Positions 52,398-63,746 are shown, numbered from the stretch's first letter. The stretch: DNA of 64,000 nt from PALSA-1353 sp050012375 (GCA_050012375.1 JBEKHH010000005.1:73119-137118), one strand, 5' to 3'. Numbers and translations are program-made. The notes: a model not told the origin generated them from the letters alone.

Positions 52398-52581
52398 GGG
52401 TTCTGATCCCTTTGCGCCTCAAGGCATGTGGCGTCGGGGCATCATCCGTCATAAACGGACCAGATTCCCCTCGGGGTGAATTGATCGCATAAAACTTTGT
52501 TTCCCGCAACATTCCGGGGTTTTTTATCGCTGGCGCAAAGGCGGCGCGGGACCAGCGGCAGCATTTGCTGCTCGCTCCGAC

Positions 52582-53007
52582 GTGTCAACGGTCTCCAGCG
52601 TCAACCTGATTGCCGCGACAATTCAGCTTCAGCTCGTGCAATCGCTGCTGCGCGCGATTCAGGCCCCTAATCCGCTCACCGCCGGGGGATCGCCCTGTCC
52701 CGAGGCGTGGTGTTGCGATCGGTATTGCCCCGGTCCAATCCAACCGGAGCCGCAGTATCTGCCCCGGCATGTGATCGTCCCGACCCCGCGGTATTTGCCG
52801 CGGCCGGTAATCCATCCCATGCCGAGGATCGAACCGCAGTGTCCGCCCCGCGTGGAAGCCAAGCCGCCCAACATCACCCCGGGCCCGCCGCCGCCTTGGA
52901 AAGTGCTGCCGTGGCAAGAACCGTCCCCGCCGCCAAACGTAATAAAGATTACGATTCGACAGCCCGATATTGTGGGTAAGGGAAACCTGATCGATCTATT
53001 CTTGTAG
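52582..53007 (+). CDS. Pro/Cys-rich protein of unknown function
   Basis: This 141 aa protein starts with GTG. The first 30 residues are helical (VNLIAATIQLQLVQSLLRAI). A Pro-rich stretch with Cys (CPEAWCCDRYCPGP) follows, with repeats of the form PQYLPRHVIVPTPRYLPRPV. The end VIKITIRQPDIVGKGNLID is beta-like. There is no clear family. It may be a structural or exported protein without a signal peptide. Confidence 0.5.
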   Translation: MSTVSSVNLIAATIQLQLVQSLLRAIQAPNPLTAGGSPCPEAWCCDRYCPGPIQPEPQYLPRHVIVPTPRYLPRPVIHPMPRIEPQCPPRVEAKPPNITPGPPPPWKVLPWQEPSPPPNVIKITIRQPDIVGKGNLIDLFL

Positions 53008-53030
53008 GATGACCAGCAAAGGCCAAAAAT

Positions 53031-53261
53031 ATGTTACCGGAGCAGCAAGTCGAAGAGTTGATCACGTTGGTTTCCGGACTCGACAAGGATTCGCTGCTGC
53101 GGCAGTTCCGGGAATACCCGGCTTCGTTTCCGCTTGATTTCACGCCTGATTTTCTCGATCACCAGCCGCTGGAGCGGCTGCGGCATCTCTTCGTGGCGGT
53201 GTGCATGCAATCGAGGAAGATTCCGCAGGGGCCTGCTGATGGGGCCGTGGCTTCGCGGTGA
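53031..53261 (+). CDS. Small protein of unknown function
   Basis: The 76 aa begin MLPEQQVEELITLVSGLDKD and include LRQFREYPASFPLDFTPDFL, a pattern similar to small planctomycete proteins. It is likely cytoplasmic and helical. It follows the Pro-rich gene after 23 bases and may be co-transcribed. Function unknown. Confidence 0.5.
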   Translation: MLPEQQVEELITLVSGLDKDSLLRQFREYPASFPLDFTPDFLDHQPLERLRHLFVAVCMQSRKIPQGPADGAVASR

Positions 53262-53611
53262 GGATCAAAAAGGGGTCCCATAATTATCAATTCATGACCG
53301 CTGCGCTCCCCGTTCGGCTGATTTCACGGCCGAAGCCTTCGCTTCGCGGCCAAACGCAACATTGTTCGTCTTCATCGTAAATCCATGATTCTCCGGCGTT
53401 TCCAGATGGAAATTGAACCGCAGAGCACACAGAGATCGCAGAGACAAACGCGGAGAAGATCTTCAGGCGCCCTCTTCTCTGCGTCTGTCTCCGCGGCCTC
53501 TGCGTGCTCTGCGGTTCAATTTGACGTTGAAATTAAAGAGCTTATGCGAAAGATGAAAAACCTTGCTAAACGTGGCTGGGGATCAATCACGAGGGCCGCG
53601 CTGGAACGCCG
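53262..53611. other. Gap containing a long palindromic repeat
   Basis: The region before the recombinase gene holds the large palindrome at 53410-53521 and no convincing gene. A ttgacg at 53521-53526, followed 16 bases later by tatgcg, is a weak promoter candidate. Confidence 0.45.
53410..53521. repeat. Long palindromic repeat, 'accgcagagcacacagag' type
   Basis: aaattgaaccgcagagc on the left pairs with gctctgcggttcaattt on the right (ending 53521). The arms are about 49 bases each and built from cgcagag-like 9-10 base units. Half-copies of related units occur at 63747-63835. Confidence 0.8.
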
Positions 53612-54754
53612 ATGAAGGCTTGCGTGCGCTTGAACACGGTTGGCTCCCATTGCCCCTTTCTTGATCTCGCCGACGAGCGATGCTCGACTTGTTTTCAGCT
53701 GGAACACCTGAAGCACGCTTTCAAATTCTGCTTCGGCCGGTACAAGGCATGTCCGACGTATCTGCAATTGCAGGTGGAACAGCGGATCAGGGGGATAGAA
53801 TCGGCGGCACTAAGATGCGGGATGGAAATGACTCGCTTGTCCAAATCAAGATCGCCGCTGGAAACGCGGATTAATGAGCCGCGGCTGCGGGAATTGCTCA
53901 CACATCTGGCGGCGGAGCGGGGCCTGGCTGAGAATTCGCTGCATGCCTATCGGCGGGATTTAGAGAATCTGTGCGACTTTCTCGGCCGGCGGAATCAAAC
54001 TCTCGCCGGCGCGGATGCCCGGGATTATCGGGAATATCTGCACGCGCAGAGCCGGGGCGGAAAATCGACGCGGACGGTTGCCCGCCGGCTGGCGGCGATC
54101 CGGGTGATGCTGCGGTATTTCTCCGGGGGAAACGGGAAATCGGCGGGGATCCTTCAGCAGCTCGAGCGGCCCAAGCCCGAGCAATCCCTGCCGAAAATCC
54201 TGAGCCGCGCGCAGGTGAACCAATTGATCGCCGCGCCGAAAGAGAAATCGCGTCTTTATTTTCGGGATGTGGCGATCCTGGAACTGCTGTATGCCAGCGG
54301 TTTGCGGGCCAGCGAATTGTGCGGGCTGAAGATGCGCGATCTGAATGCGTCGGTGGGCGTCGTGCGCGTCCTGGGAAAGGGAGCCAAGGAGCGGATCGTG
54401 CCGGTCGGGAAAGCGGCCCTGGCGGCGATCGAGCGGTATCTGGTTGATTGCCGGCCGATATTGATGCGGACGAATGATGAGCATCTATTTTTGTCGCGGA
54501 CGGGCAGGCCGATGGAGCGCATCGGATTGTGGATGCTGGTGGAGAAATACGGGCGGGCGAGCGGGATTATGCGGGAAGTTTCGCCGCATACGCTGCGGCA
54601 TTGCTTTGCGACGCATCTGATCGGGGGCGGGGCGGATTTGCGCGTCGTGCAGGAGCTTTTGGGGCATAGCGATATCAGCACCACGCAGATTTATACGCAT
54701 GTGGATCAGGATCGGCTGAAGTCAATTCACAAGAAATTCCATCCCCGGCCTTGA
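53612..54754 (+). CDS. xerD: XerC/XerD-type tyrosine recombinase with N-terminal Cys-rich extension
   Basis: Site-specific recombinase for chromosome-dimer resolution or a related event. The 380 aa have SAM-like core-binding residues at 90-190. The catalytic domain shows Arg in GLRASELCGL (about 232), Lys in GKGAKER (about 256), HxxR in SPHTLRHCF (about 326), His in LGHSDISTTQIY and Tyr in IYTHVD (about 361). All five catalytic residues are present. The first 60 residues carry HCPFLDLADERCSTCFQL and FCFGRYKACPTYLQL, a 5-Cys module that family members lack. If the real start is near residue 70 the module would be a separate remnant, but the frame is continuous. Confidence 0.88.
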   Translation: MKACVRLNTVGSHCPFLDLADERCSTCFQLEHLKHAFKFCFGRYKACPTYLQLQVEQRIRGIESAALRCGMEMTRLSKSRSPLETRINEPRLRELLTHLAAERGLAENSLHAYRRDLENLCDFLGRRNQTLAGADARDYREYLHAQSRGGKSTRTVARRLAAIRVMLRYFSGGNGKSAGILQQLERPKPEQSLPKILSRAQVNQLIAAPKEKSRLYFRDVAILELLYASGLRASELCGLKMRDLNASVGVVRVLGKGAKERIVPVGKAALAAIERYLVDCRPILMRTNDEHLFLSRTGRPMERIGLWMLVEKYGRASGIMREVSPHTLRHCFATHLIGGGADLRVVQELLGHSDISTTQIYTHVDQDRLKSIHKKFHPRP

Positions 54755-54759
54755 ATCTG

Positions 54760-55233
54760 TCATTTCAACGATGCCAGCGCGTTTTGGAAATCGGCAACGA
54801 AATAGCGTTTGCCTTTTTGCGTCACGAAATGTCCTTCATCGCGTAAGCGTGAAATCAGGTTCGGGATTCCCCCGGGATATTTGGAATTCAGTTCCCCATT
54901 TGACTTGAGCGTTCGCCAATAGGGCGTGATGCGTTTTGCGCCTTGGTGGAACGCCTCGTCGGCTGCATGAGCGGCGATCCAGGCGAAGATGCCGGTGGTG
55001 ATCGGGCAGGCGAAGTTGACCTTGTGTTTTTTCGCCAGGGATTTTCGGATTTCGTCTATCGTGGTGAGCTTGCCCTTGAGAACCTGCCGCATGACGGAAT
55101 CGACTTCCAGCGGCGCGGGGATCACCATCGTGCCGGCGCCCCAACGCTTGCTCATTTTCGCGGTGACCCGGCCAACTTTGGGAAGGCCCTTGCTGTCGGC
55201 CAGTTTCTCCCGCCAGGATCGTTTGCTTGCCAT
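54760..55233 (-). CDS. MGMT/alkyltransferase-like family protein
   Basis: The 157 aa contain GAGTMVIPAPLEVDSVMRQV, GKLTTIDEIRKSLAKKHKV, FACPITTGIFAWIAAHAADE, RITPYWRTL and KYPGGI. The layout resembles the C-terminal DNA-binding domain of O6-methylguanine methyltransferases. Only a Cys-Pro lies where those have the Pro-Cys-His active site, so it is more likely a non-enzymatic (ATL-like) member. A DNA-damage role is an inference. Confidence 0.55.
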   Translation of the reverse strand: MASKRSWREKLADSKGLPKVGRVTAKMSKRWGAGTMVIPAPLEVDSVMRQVLKGKLTTIDEIRKSLAKKHKVNFACPITTGIFAWIAAHAADEAFHQGAKRITPYWRTLKSNGELNSKYPGGIPNLISRLRDEGHFVTQKGKRYFVADFQNALASLK

Positions 55234-55237
55234 GGAG

Positions 55238-56038
55238 TCACTCGATCAAAATTTGGATTTCAGTCAGGTAATTCTTGGGATTGCCTTTGAAGATCATACC
55301 CGGACCCTTCAGATAAACCTCGCGCGTCGGCATTACGATGCGATAACCCTTCTGCTTGACGTGGGTGAGAATCCGGGCATACGACTTTCCGAGCTGATCG
55401 TACGGGCCCTTGTGGATGAGCGCGATGCATCGACCGCCCGGAAGCTGGCGAACGGATATCCCATCGACGGCCTTGCTTTGTCGAATCGGCATGCACGCCT
55501 CGAAGTCGGCATCGTCCTCCTTGTATTCGTTGTCGTAATGGAGCAGAAACGGTTTGCCGGAAATATGCCGGCCAAAATTTCGCCCAAGCTTCCCGAACGC
55601 CGTGCCACAATCGCTATATCGTCCCTTCATGCGAATCGCGGCGACGAGCAATGGATCCAGCGTTTTTTCTCCCACGTCGCCGCTTGCCTGCGCCATGATG
55701 ATCGCCTGCCTTTCTTCAGAGATAAACTGGTCCAGAAAGCGCCTTGCCTGACGCAGATGTTTGATCTTTCCTTCCACAGCAGCCTTTTGCCGAACGATGA
55801 TTTCCAGAATATCGCCTTCGCCCTGAAGCTCGAGAATCTCCTTGATGTCGTTCAGCGAAAACTCCAGGCGGCGAAGGTGGGCGATAGTTCGAGCCGTTTC
55901 GATCTGGCACGCGTCGTATTGCCGATATCCGGTTTGCGGATCGACAAATGAAGGAACCAGCAATTCCTGCTCGTGGTAGAAGCGAAGGGTTTTGACCGTC
56001 AGGCCGACGATTTTGGAAAACTCGCCGATGTTGAACAT
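55238..56038 (-). CDS. MerR family regulator with GyrI-like effector-binding domain
   Basis: A 266 aa one-component regulator. The N-terminal MerR helix-turn-helix begins MFNIGEFSKIVGLTVKTLRF and YHEQELLVPSFVDPQTGYR. The C-terminal AraC-effector/GyrI-like domain holds RQLPGGRCIALIHKGPYDQL. It likely binds a small hydrophobic ligand. It starts 94 bases from the UvrC-like gene and lies in the same orientation as the MGMT-like gene 4 bases downstream, so the two may form a regulated pair. Confidence 0.9.
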   Translation of the reverse strand: MFNIGEFSKIVGLTVKTLRFYHEQELLVPSFVDPQTGYRQYDACQIETARTIAHLRRLEFSLNDIKEILELQGEGDILEIIVRQKAAVEGKIKHLRQARRFLDQFISEERQAIIMAQASGDVGEKTLDPLLVAAIRMKGRYSDCGTAFGKLGRNFGRHISGKPFLLHYDNEYKEDDADFEACMPIRQSKAVDGISVRQLPGGRCIALIHKGPYDQLGKSYARILTHVKQKGYRIVMPTREVYLKGPGMIFKGNPKNYLTEIQILIE

Positions 56039-56131
56039 GCGAGCCTCGCATGGGAAGGGATCCTAAACCCTCCACCAACGGGAGAGTCAAGAAAAATACC
56101 GCATCGAAATCCGGAAGCCTAATTTCGCCCG

Positions 56132-57310
56132 TCACATCGCCTGCAATTCTTTGACGACGCCTTCGCCTTCGACGTCGTCCGGACGCTTTTGCCGGAGCAA
56201 ATCCTTGTACGCTTTTACTATCGCCTTTTCGGAAATGTCGGCCAGGGGAAGAAATATGCCTTGCGACTGCTTGGGTGAAAACAAATGATGAGCGACGATT
56301 CCGATCCGCTCGACGCCCTGGGCGTCCAGCGGGACGCCGGCATGTTCCTCGGCGGCGGAGAAAATTGCGCCGAGCAATTCGGAGGGACGCGTGGGTTCCT
56401 CCAGAAGATCGGCGATTTCTTCGATCAGGCCGGGCAAAATCAGGAAAACCTTCGCTGAGCCGGCATTGGGACCGCTCTGGATGGCCGCGTAGGCGAAATC
56501 GCGCAGTGGGCGGGCGTGGCGAAAAGGCCCTTTGCCCAATTGCGACAACTGCTCGATGAAGGTTTTGATCTTACTGGCGGTTTCGAATCGCTGTTCGGCG
56601 GCGGCCTGCTGCATGCGCTGATTTTGCTGGCGGATCATTTCGCCGGGATCGGCCAGCGTGGCGGCGCTCCATTCGACCATCCGCCGATATTGCTCCATCG
56701 AGATCGAGCCGTCGCAGGGAGCCGGGCATTTGCCCATTTCCTTGTAGGCGCAGGCCCGGCCGCGCGGGGATTGGATCAGGATGTTGTAATACCGGCAAAG
56801 ATCGAAGGCGTCTTCCATCAGCTCGATCAGACGGGCGGCGGCGTGCTTGTCCTCAACCGGGCCGATGCACAGGCCCGCTTTGTTCGCGACATCGATGGTT
56901 TTGCAGTAGCGGGGAAATTCGGCATCGGGATCGATGTGGACGAACCATGCCGGTCGAAAGCCCACCATTCCCTGGTAGGTGCCCGGAAAAATCTGCCGGG
57001 CGATGTCGTGATAGATCCAATCCGCCTCGAAGGCGCTGTCCACGCGACGCCAATGAATCTGGCCGACGATGTCGCGGTAATTCACCCGCTTGGTCAGGCA
57101 GAGAGTCTGCTCGCCCTGGAGTCGGCGCTTGAGACTGGCGCGGAGATTTTTCACGCAGAGCAATTGCAGCGCCTGGCCGGCGGCGTCGGCGAAACAATAG
57201 ACGACCCACTTGGCGGGAACTTGGCGGAGAAAGGCCTCGAAATCGCCGGCCGGATCGAAATCGACGCGGTGATCGAGAATTTCGGCGATTTGGGCCATGA
57301 CCTTCTCCAT
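56132..57310 (-). CDS. UvrC/Cho-like protein without a recognisable GIY-YIG active site
   Basis: The 392 aa show the UvrC Cys motif CRYYNILIQSPRGRACAYKE, then MGKCPAPCDGSISMEQYRRM. A UVR-type coiled region (AAAEQRFETASKIKTFIEQL) follows at about residues 245-265. Residues 30-60 occupy the place of GIY-YIG (PAKWVVYCFADAAGQALQLL), but GIY reads VVY and YVG reads LCV. Neither the RNase-H-like endonuclease domain nor HhH repeats are present. The start is ATG 57310, divergent from purE. It is probably a non-nuclease relative of UvrC. Confidence 0.7.
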   Translation of the reverse strand: MEKVMAQIAEILDHRVDFDPAGDFEAFLRQVPAKWVVYCFADAAGQALQLLCVKNLRASLKRRLQGEQTLCLTKRVNYRDIVGQIHWRRVDSAFEADWIYHDIARQIFPGTYQGMVGFRPAWFVHIDPDAEFPRYCKTIDVANKAGLCIGPVEDKHAAARLIELMEDAFDLCRYYNILIQSPRGRACAYKEMGKCPAPCDGSISMEQYRRMVEWSAATLADPGEMIRQQNQRMQQAAAEQRFETASKIKTFIEQLSQLGKGPFRHARPLRDFAYAAIQSGPNAGSAKVFLILPGLIEEIADLLEEPTRPSELLGAIFSAAEEHAGVPLDAQGVERIGIVAHHLFSPKQSQGIFLPLADISEKAIVKAYKDLLRQKRPDDVEGEGVVKELQAM

Positions 57311-57352
57311 GGTAGGATCGCGGGGGACAAAAACAAAAAAAGCGTGGAGAAT

Positions 57353-57859
57353 ATGGGCGAGAAGCGATCGGAAAATCCTGGCCCGCTGGTCAGCATCATC
57401 ATGGGGAGCAAATCGGACTGGGACGTCATGCAGCATGCGGCGCAGACGCTGTCGCAATTTGGGGTGGCCAGCGAATGCCGGGTGCTTTCAGCGCATCGGA
57501 CGCCGGAGGCGACGACGGAGTTTATCTCTTCGGCCCAGGGCCGGGGGGTGCAGGTGATCATCGCGGCCGCTGGCGGCGCCGCGCATCTGGCGGGCCTGGC
57601 GGCGGCGCATACCCTGCTGCCCGTTTTGGGCGTGCCGATCCCCAGCGAGCCGCTGCGGGGGATCGATTCGCTGCTTTCAACGGTTCAAATGCCGGCCGGG
57701 ATTCCCGTCGGGACGCTGGCGATCGGCAAGCCGGGGGCGATCAACGCGGCGCTGCTGGCCATAGCGATTCTGTCAACCTCGCGTCCGCCGCTGAGGGAAA
57801 AGTTGCACAGTTATCGCAAGGAGCAGAGTCAGAGGATTCTTAAGGAGACGTTGCCGTAA
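57353..57859 (+). CDS. purE: N5-carboxyaminoimidazole ribonucleotide mutase
   Basis: Rearranges N5-CAIR to CAIR in purine synthesis. The 168 aa contain LVSIIMGSKSDWDVM, SAHRTPE and IIAAAGGAAHLAGL, the last two with the active-site His region. They end IPVGTLAIGKPGAINAALLA. The frame is open far upstream but the ATG at 57353 starts the true domain; GTG at 57344 is an alternative. No purK is adjacent. Confidence 0.95.
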   Translation: MGEKRSENPGPLVSIIMGSKSDWDVMQHAAQTLSQFGVASECRVLSAHRTPEATTEFISSAQGRGVQVIIAAAGGAAHLAGLAAAHTLLPVLGVPIPSEPLRGIDSLLSTVQMPAGIPVGTLAIGKPGAINAALLAIAILSTSRPPLREKLHSYRKEQSQRILKETLP

Positions 57860-57911
57860 TGGTGGGCGGGTGGCCGCTGCAACATTGGGCCAAATCCTTT
57901 AGAATGGGGGC

Positions 57912-58451
57912 ATGACTCAGATTACCACAGTGCCGACAGGGATAGACGGGGCGAAGCTGACGAAGCTGACTCTTTGGCAAGACGAGCGGGGCGCGTTCCT
58001 GGAAGCATTTCGAGCGTCGTGGTTTGCCGATCGCCAGCGATGGGTGCAATGGAATGTATCCCGAAGCTCGGGCTCGGTCGTGCGGGGGTTGCATTTTCAT
58101 AAGTTGCAGACGGATTACTGGATCGTGCTGGCGGGAAAATTGCAGGTGGCGCTGGTGGATTTGCGGCCGAAATCCCCAACTTACAAGGCGGCAAAATGTC
58201 TGTCCCTGGACTCGGCCGAGCCGGAAGGGCTGTATATTCCCCCGGGCATTCTGCATGGATACAAGGTCATGAGCGAGGCGACGATGATGTATCTGGTGGA
58301 CGTGGAATACACGGGCAAGGATGAGTATGGGGTGCGCTGGAACGATCCGGCGCTGGGCTTGCCGAAGAGTTGGTACGACGGGCCGGAGCCGGCGGTTTCC
58401 AAACGGGACGCGACGGCGCCGCTGCTGGCGGGATTGACGGATCGGCCGTAG
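57912..58451 (+). CDS. rfbC: dTDP-4-dehydrorhamnose 3,5-epimerase family protein
   Basis: A cupin epimerase of sugar-nucleotide synthesis for surface polysaccharides. The 179 aa contain DERGAFLEAFRASWFA, NVSRSSGSVVRGLHFHK (catalytic His), YIPPGILHGYKVMSE and IRWNDP-like VRWNDPALGLP near the end. Other rhamnose genes (rfbA, B, D) are not in the window. Confidence 0.9.
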   Translation: MTQITTVPTGIDGAKLTKLTLWQDERGAFLEAFRASWFADRQRWVQWNVSRSSGSVVRGLHFHKLQTDYWIVLAGKLQVALVDLRPKSPTYKAAKCLSLDSAEPEGLYIPPGILHGYKVMSEATMMYLVDVEYTGKDEYGVRWNDPALGLPKSWYDGPEPAVSKRDATAPLLAGLTDRP

Positions 58452-58528
58452 GCCGGATTGGACGTTTCATTTCAGCGCTGAAAGTTTGGCCAATCGCGCG
58501 CGTTGGCGGCGCTCATGGTCATCCCAGC

Positions 58529-58819
58529 TCATGCGTCGATATCCGTCTCGTCGTCGTCTTCATCGTCGTCGAAGAATTCGAAGCGGTCATCCTGGTAATC
58601 GGGATCGACGGGAAAAATGTCGAATCCGAACCCCTTTCCGTCGCACCCCTGGATTGGGCAGCACCAGAAGCCGTGGGGCTTGCCTTCAGCATCGGTTTCG
58701 ATTCGCCACTCGATGCGGTAGCTTTCGTATTCCTCGCCGCAGTGGATGCAGGCCACCAGCGTAGGTATGGCCGGCGGCCCGAAGGGATCGTTCTTGGGAT
58801 CAAGCGGATCGTCGTCCAT
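58529..58819 (-). CDS. Small zinc-ribbon acidic protein of unknown function
   Basis: The 96 aa contain VACIHCGEEY (CxxC) and FWCCPIQGCDGKGFG (CCxxxxC), which should bind one zinc. The C-terminus is a run of Asp/Glu. It is a short conserved-looking protein, upstream of the rRNA terminator in the opposite sense to rfbC. Start at ATG 58819. Confidence 0.6.
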   Translation of the reverse strand: MDDDPLDPKNDPFGPPAIPTLVACIHCGEEYESYRIEWRIETDAEGKPHGFWCCPIQGCDGKGFGFDIFPVDPDYQDDRFEFFDDDEDDDETDIDA

Positions 58820-58864
58820 GGGCCATCCTGAACTCAGCAACAGGATACCTCGTCGGCTGAAGGC

Positions 58865-58901
58865 AAAAAAGAACCCCGGTCCTTGTTGAAGGGACCGGGG
58901 T
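58865..58901 (-). terminator. Intrinsic terminator of the 23S-5S rRNA unit
   Basis: On the minus strand the stem accccggtcc/ggaccggggt (loop 9) lies just after the 5S gene and is followed by a tract of six T residues separated from the stem by two bases. This is a textbook Rho-independent terminator for the rRNA transcript. Confidence 0.85.
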
Positions 58902-58912
58902 CCTTGGTTAAC

Positions 58913-59018
58913 GCTGGCAGTGACCTACTTTCCCGCGGAAGCAGTATCATCGGCTCGGCAGGCTTAACGACCGTGTTCGGAATGGGAACGGGTGTGACCC
59001 TACCGATATTGCCACCAA
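58913..59018 (-). rRNA. rrf: 5S ribosomal RNA
   Basis: Reading leftwards from 59018 the sequence runs tggtggcaatatcggtaggg, then cccattccgaacacggtcgt, as in bacterial 5S rRNA. It ends with gggaaagtaggtcactgcca. Length is about 106 nt. The ends were set by pairing of the 5' and 3' strands. No tRNA lies between it and the 23S gene. Confidence 0.92.
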
Positions 59019-59061
59019 CGATGATCCGGCGAGCCGGTTAAGGCTCGCCGGATTGATATTC

Positions 59062-59085
59062 AAAGTGGAATATGAGGTTCTCAAG
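59062..59085 (-). other. Trailer half of the outer rRNA processing stem
   Basis: This + strand stretch (aaagtggaatatgaggttct then caag) is complementary, on the transcript, to the leader segment at 62386-62406 upstream of 23S. The two could pair in the precursor outside the inner stem. Confidence 0.65.
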
Positions 59086-59120
59086 CCGCTTTCGAGCACG
59101 ATTTTGGTGATTTCGCTGAA

Positions 59121-59190
59121 TGTCATTCGTCATTTGTCACTTGTCATTTGCAAAAGACAAATGACCAATGACTAGTGACCAATGACCATT
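59121..59190. repeat. Palindromic repeat inside the 5S-23S spacer, 'gtcatttgtc' type
   Basis: The left part tgtcattcgtcatttgtcac and onward pairs with gacaaatgaccaatgactag and onward on the right. Both are made of atgac/gtcat-type short units. It is transcribed with the rRNA precursor. Confidence 0.7.
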
Positions 59191-59193
59191 CAA

Positions 59194-59210
59194 CGATGAT
59201 CGATAAAAGT

Positions 59211-59218
<8 letters not shown>
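59194..59218 (-). other. Inner rRNA processing stem, 3' arm
   Basis: cgatgatcgataaaagtggt then caagc (59194-59218) is complementary with one mismatch to 62153-62177 at the other end of 23S. These arms bring the 23S ends together, as in RNase III processing stems. Confidence 0.8.
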
Positions 59219-62152
<2,934 letters not shown>

Positions 62153-62160
<8 letters not shown>

Positions 62161-62177
62161 ACATTTATCGATCATCG
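62153..62177 (-). other. Inner rRNA processing stem, 5' arm
   Basis: gcttgaccacatttatcgat then catcg (62153-62177) pairs with 59194-59218, one mismatch in 25 bases. It spans the 5' end of mature 23S. Confidence 0.8.
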
Positions 62178-62289
62178 CTTGCCGGCAGGGCGTGCCGCTG
62201 CTCTTCTCGTCAACTGCCCGAGAAAAAATCGATAACGTGCCACCGGAAGTGCCAGTGCACTTCCGTTTTTCGCCAAAAAGGTGCTCGAC

Positions 62290-62364
62290 GACTTCTGTCC
62301 GAAACAGGCCTTGCTTGCGCCCGTTTCCAGACGGAAAAACCAAAAAGCTTGGACAGAAGTCGCG
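62290..62364 (-). repeat. Hairpin in the 23S leader
   Basis: The arms cgacttctgtcc (62290-62301) and ggacagaagtcg (62353-62364) are perfect complements and enclose about 51 bases. It lies in the transcribed leader between the outer and inner processing stems. Confidence 0.7.
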
Positions 62365-62385
62365 GAGGTTTATTTTGCTATAAAC

Positions 62386-62406
62386 CTTGAACCTCATATT
62401 CACTTT
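62386..62406 (-). other. Leader half of the outer rRNA processing stem
   Basis: On the transcript this reads aaagtgaatatgaggttcaa g, complementary to the trailer at 59062-59085 except for a 2-3 base difference. It overlaps the boxA-like site by a few bases. Confidence 0.65.
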
Positions 62407-62415
62407 TCAAAGAGC
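62404..62415 (-). promoter_or_regulatory. boxA-like antitermination site
   Basis: On the minus strand this reads gctctttgaaaa, close to the boxA consensus (tgctctttaaca) of rRNA leaders where NusB/S10 bind. It lies about 275 nt downstream of the promoter. Confidence 0.6.
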
Positions 62416-62690
62416 CTTTCGCCGGGAAAAATTCCCGACAAAAACCCCGCCGAACGCGGGTCAGTTCGCCCTCAGCTTTCGGGACGAACTGATCCAAATT
62501 CGACGGCCAATCAACCTCAACGGCTGGGGTTGATTCTTTCATTTCATCGCCATCCGCGGCGACTTGGTTTTACAACGGGGTCGCTACGAATACCGGCGAG
62601 AAGAATCGATTGGGAGTGTTATCAAACCTGCTTTCCTGAAAACGTCCTCGATTCCGTGTAAGTCCTGCTTCGGCGAACCAGGAATATCGG

Positions 62691-62718
62691 AGTATAAGCG
62701 TCCATTTCGACGCGTCAA
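62691..62718 (-). promoter_or_regulatory. Sigma70-type promoter of the 23S-5S unit
   Basis: On the minus strand ttgacg (62713-62718) and tatact (62691-62696) are separated by 16 bases. It is the only strong promoter-like pair in the leader. Transcription would start near 62684, giving a leader of about 520 nt before 23S. It supports independent transcription without a 16S gene. Confidence 0.75.
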
Positions 62719-62991
62719 GTGCTGTTGCTTAAATTTTTAAGGCCCCGCTAAGGCCTTGGCGGCCCCGATAATACGCTTCAGGACAGCGCAAATGCCGCCG
62801 GCGTTTAGTTTTGCCCGCGCGGGGCAGCACTGTCGTCTTAAGCCCCGTCTTCACCGATGGCTCGCAGGATGTATTCAACGTCCCGGCTGAAGTGCCTGAC
62901 CCGGGGACCATATCGGTTGTCTGCTTGGCCGGTGTGGTGTGATGCCCTGCCCGCCTGCAACCGCGGCGCGGCCGTGATAGGATTTCGCGCT
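62719..62991. other. Gap between the rRNA promoter and the DUF6065-like gene
   Basis: The interval upstream of both divergent units. It contains no recognisable gene. A weak inverted repeat, ccccgctaaggcc/ggccttggcgg-like, lies at 62744-62765. It likely contains the promoter of the rightward gene at 62992. Confidence 0.4.
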
Positions 62992-63735
62992 ATGCTGCAC
63001 TACTTCAAATTTCGTCAGGACCTGTTTGCCCCCCAGCCGGCCAAGGATGTTTACGTGAAGCGCCCCGCCGGACGCGGTTGGCCGGAGGAATGTCCGCCGC
63101 TCCGGGCGGCCAATGCCCTGGGGTTTGATCTGCTTGCCAATTTCGACCTGACGTTCGTGCAACGGCGTGGCCGCTGGAGCGTGGAGAAAGATATCATCAT
63201 CGAAAGCGATTTTGATTTTGCCGCGGGGGAGAAATCGGAGGGCAAGCCCCTGGTCCAGCAATACGCCTGGTTCTGGGAAAAGGGACAGAAGCTGCCGCAT
63301 GTCATCAGCGATCATGTTTATGCTCAAATCAATAACCAGGTGAAGGTCAGCTCATTTTTATTTTTGAAAACAGACCCCAACGAACTGCTCTTCATGACGG
63401 ACGTGCCCAACCAATGGCGGCCGTTTCGAGCCCTGTCGGCCGTCGTGGAAACCGACTGGTATCCGGCAAGTTATCCGTGGCATGTGGTGCTGGAACTGGA
63501 CCGCCGCGAAAAGCGGATCAGGATTCGCAAGGGCCAGCCCATCTGCCGAATCATTCCCGTGCGCCGCGAAACCTATTTCGCCGCGGAAATGTCACATGCC
63601 GGCTTCGACGAATTTTTTGACCGCGGGCAGAAATGGCTGGCGACCCACGGCCACGCGCGGCAGCAAGGCGTGATGGATATTACCAACACGTACGTTCGCC
63701 AGCAGATTCGCCCGAGGTTCGTGGTGATGACTTGA
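62992..63735 (+). CDS. DUF6065-like protein of unknown function
   Basis: A 247 aa soluble protein. The pattern LRAANALGFDLLANFDLTFV, then SSFLFLKTDPNELLFMTDVP, WRPFRALSAVVETDWYPASY and PICRIIPVRRETYF resembles the DUF6065 family (aromatic-rich, about 230-260 aa). No active site is known. The ATG at 62992 (MLHYFKFRQDLFAP) was chosen because the frame upstream lacks similarity to it. Confidence 0.55.
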   Translation: MLHYFKFRQDLFAPQPAKDVYVKRPAGRGWPEECPPLRAANALGFDLLANFDLTFVQRRGRWSVEKDIIIESDFDFAAGEKSEGKPLVQQYAWFWEKGQKLPHVISDHVYAQINNQVKVSSFLFLKTDPNELLFMTDVPNQWRPFRALSAVVETDWYPASYPWHVVLELDRREKRIRIRKGQPICRIIPVRRETYFAAEMSHAGFDEFFDRGQKWLATHGHARQQGVMDITNTYVRQQIRPRFVVMT

Positions 63736-63746
63736 AGGCAATACAA

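Noticed and set aside
56516..57352. Open frame upstream of and in frame with purE
   Set aside because: It overlaps the UvrC-like gene on the other strand and shows no homology; PurE starts at 57353.
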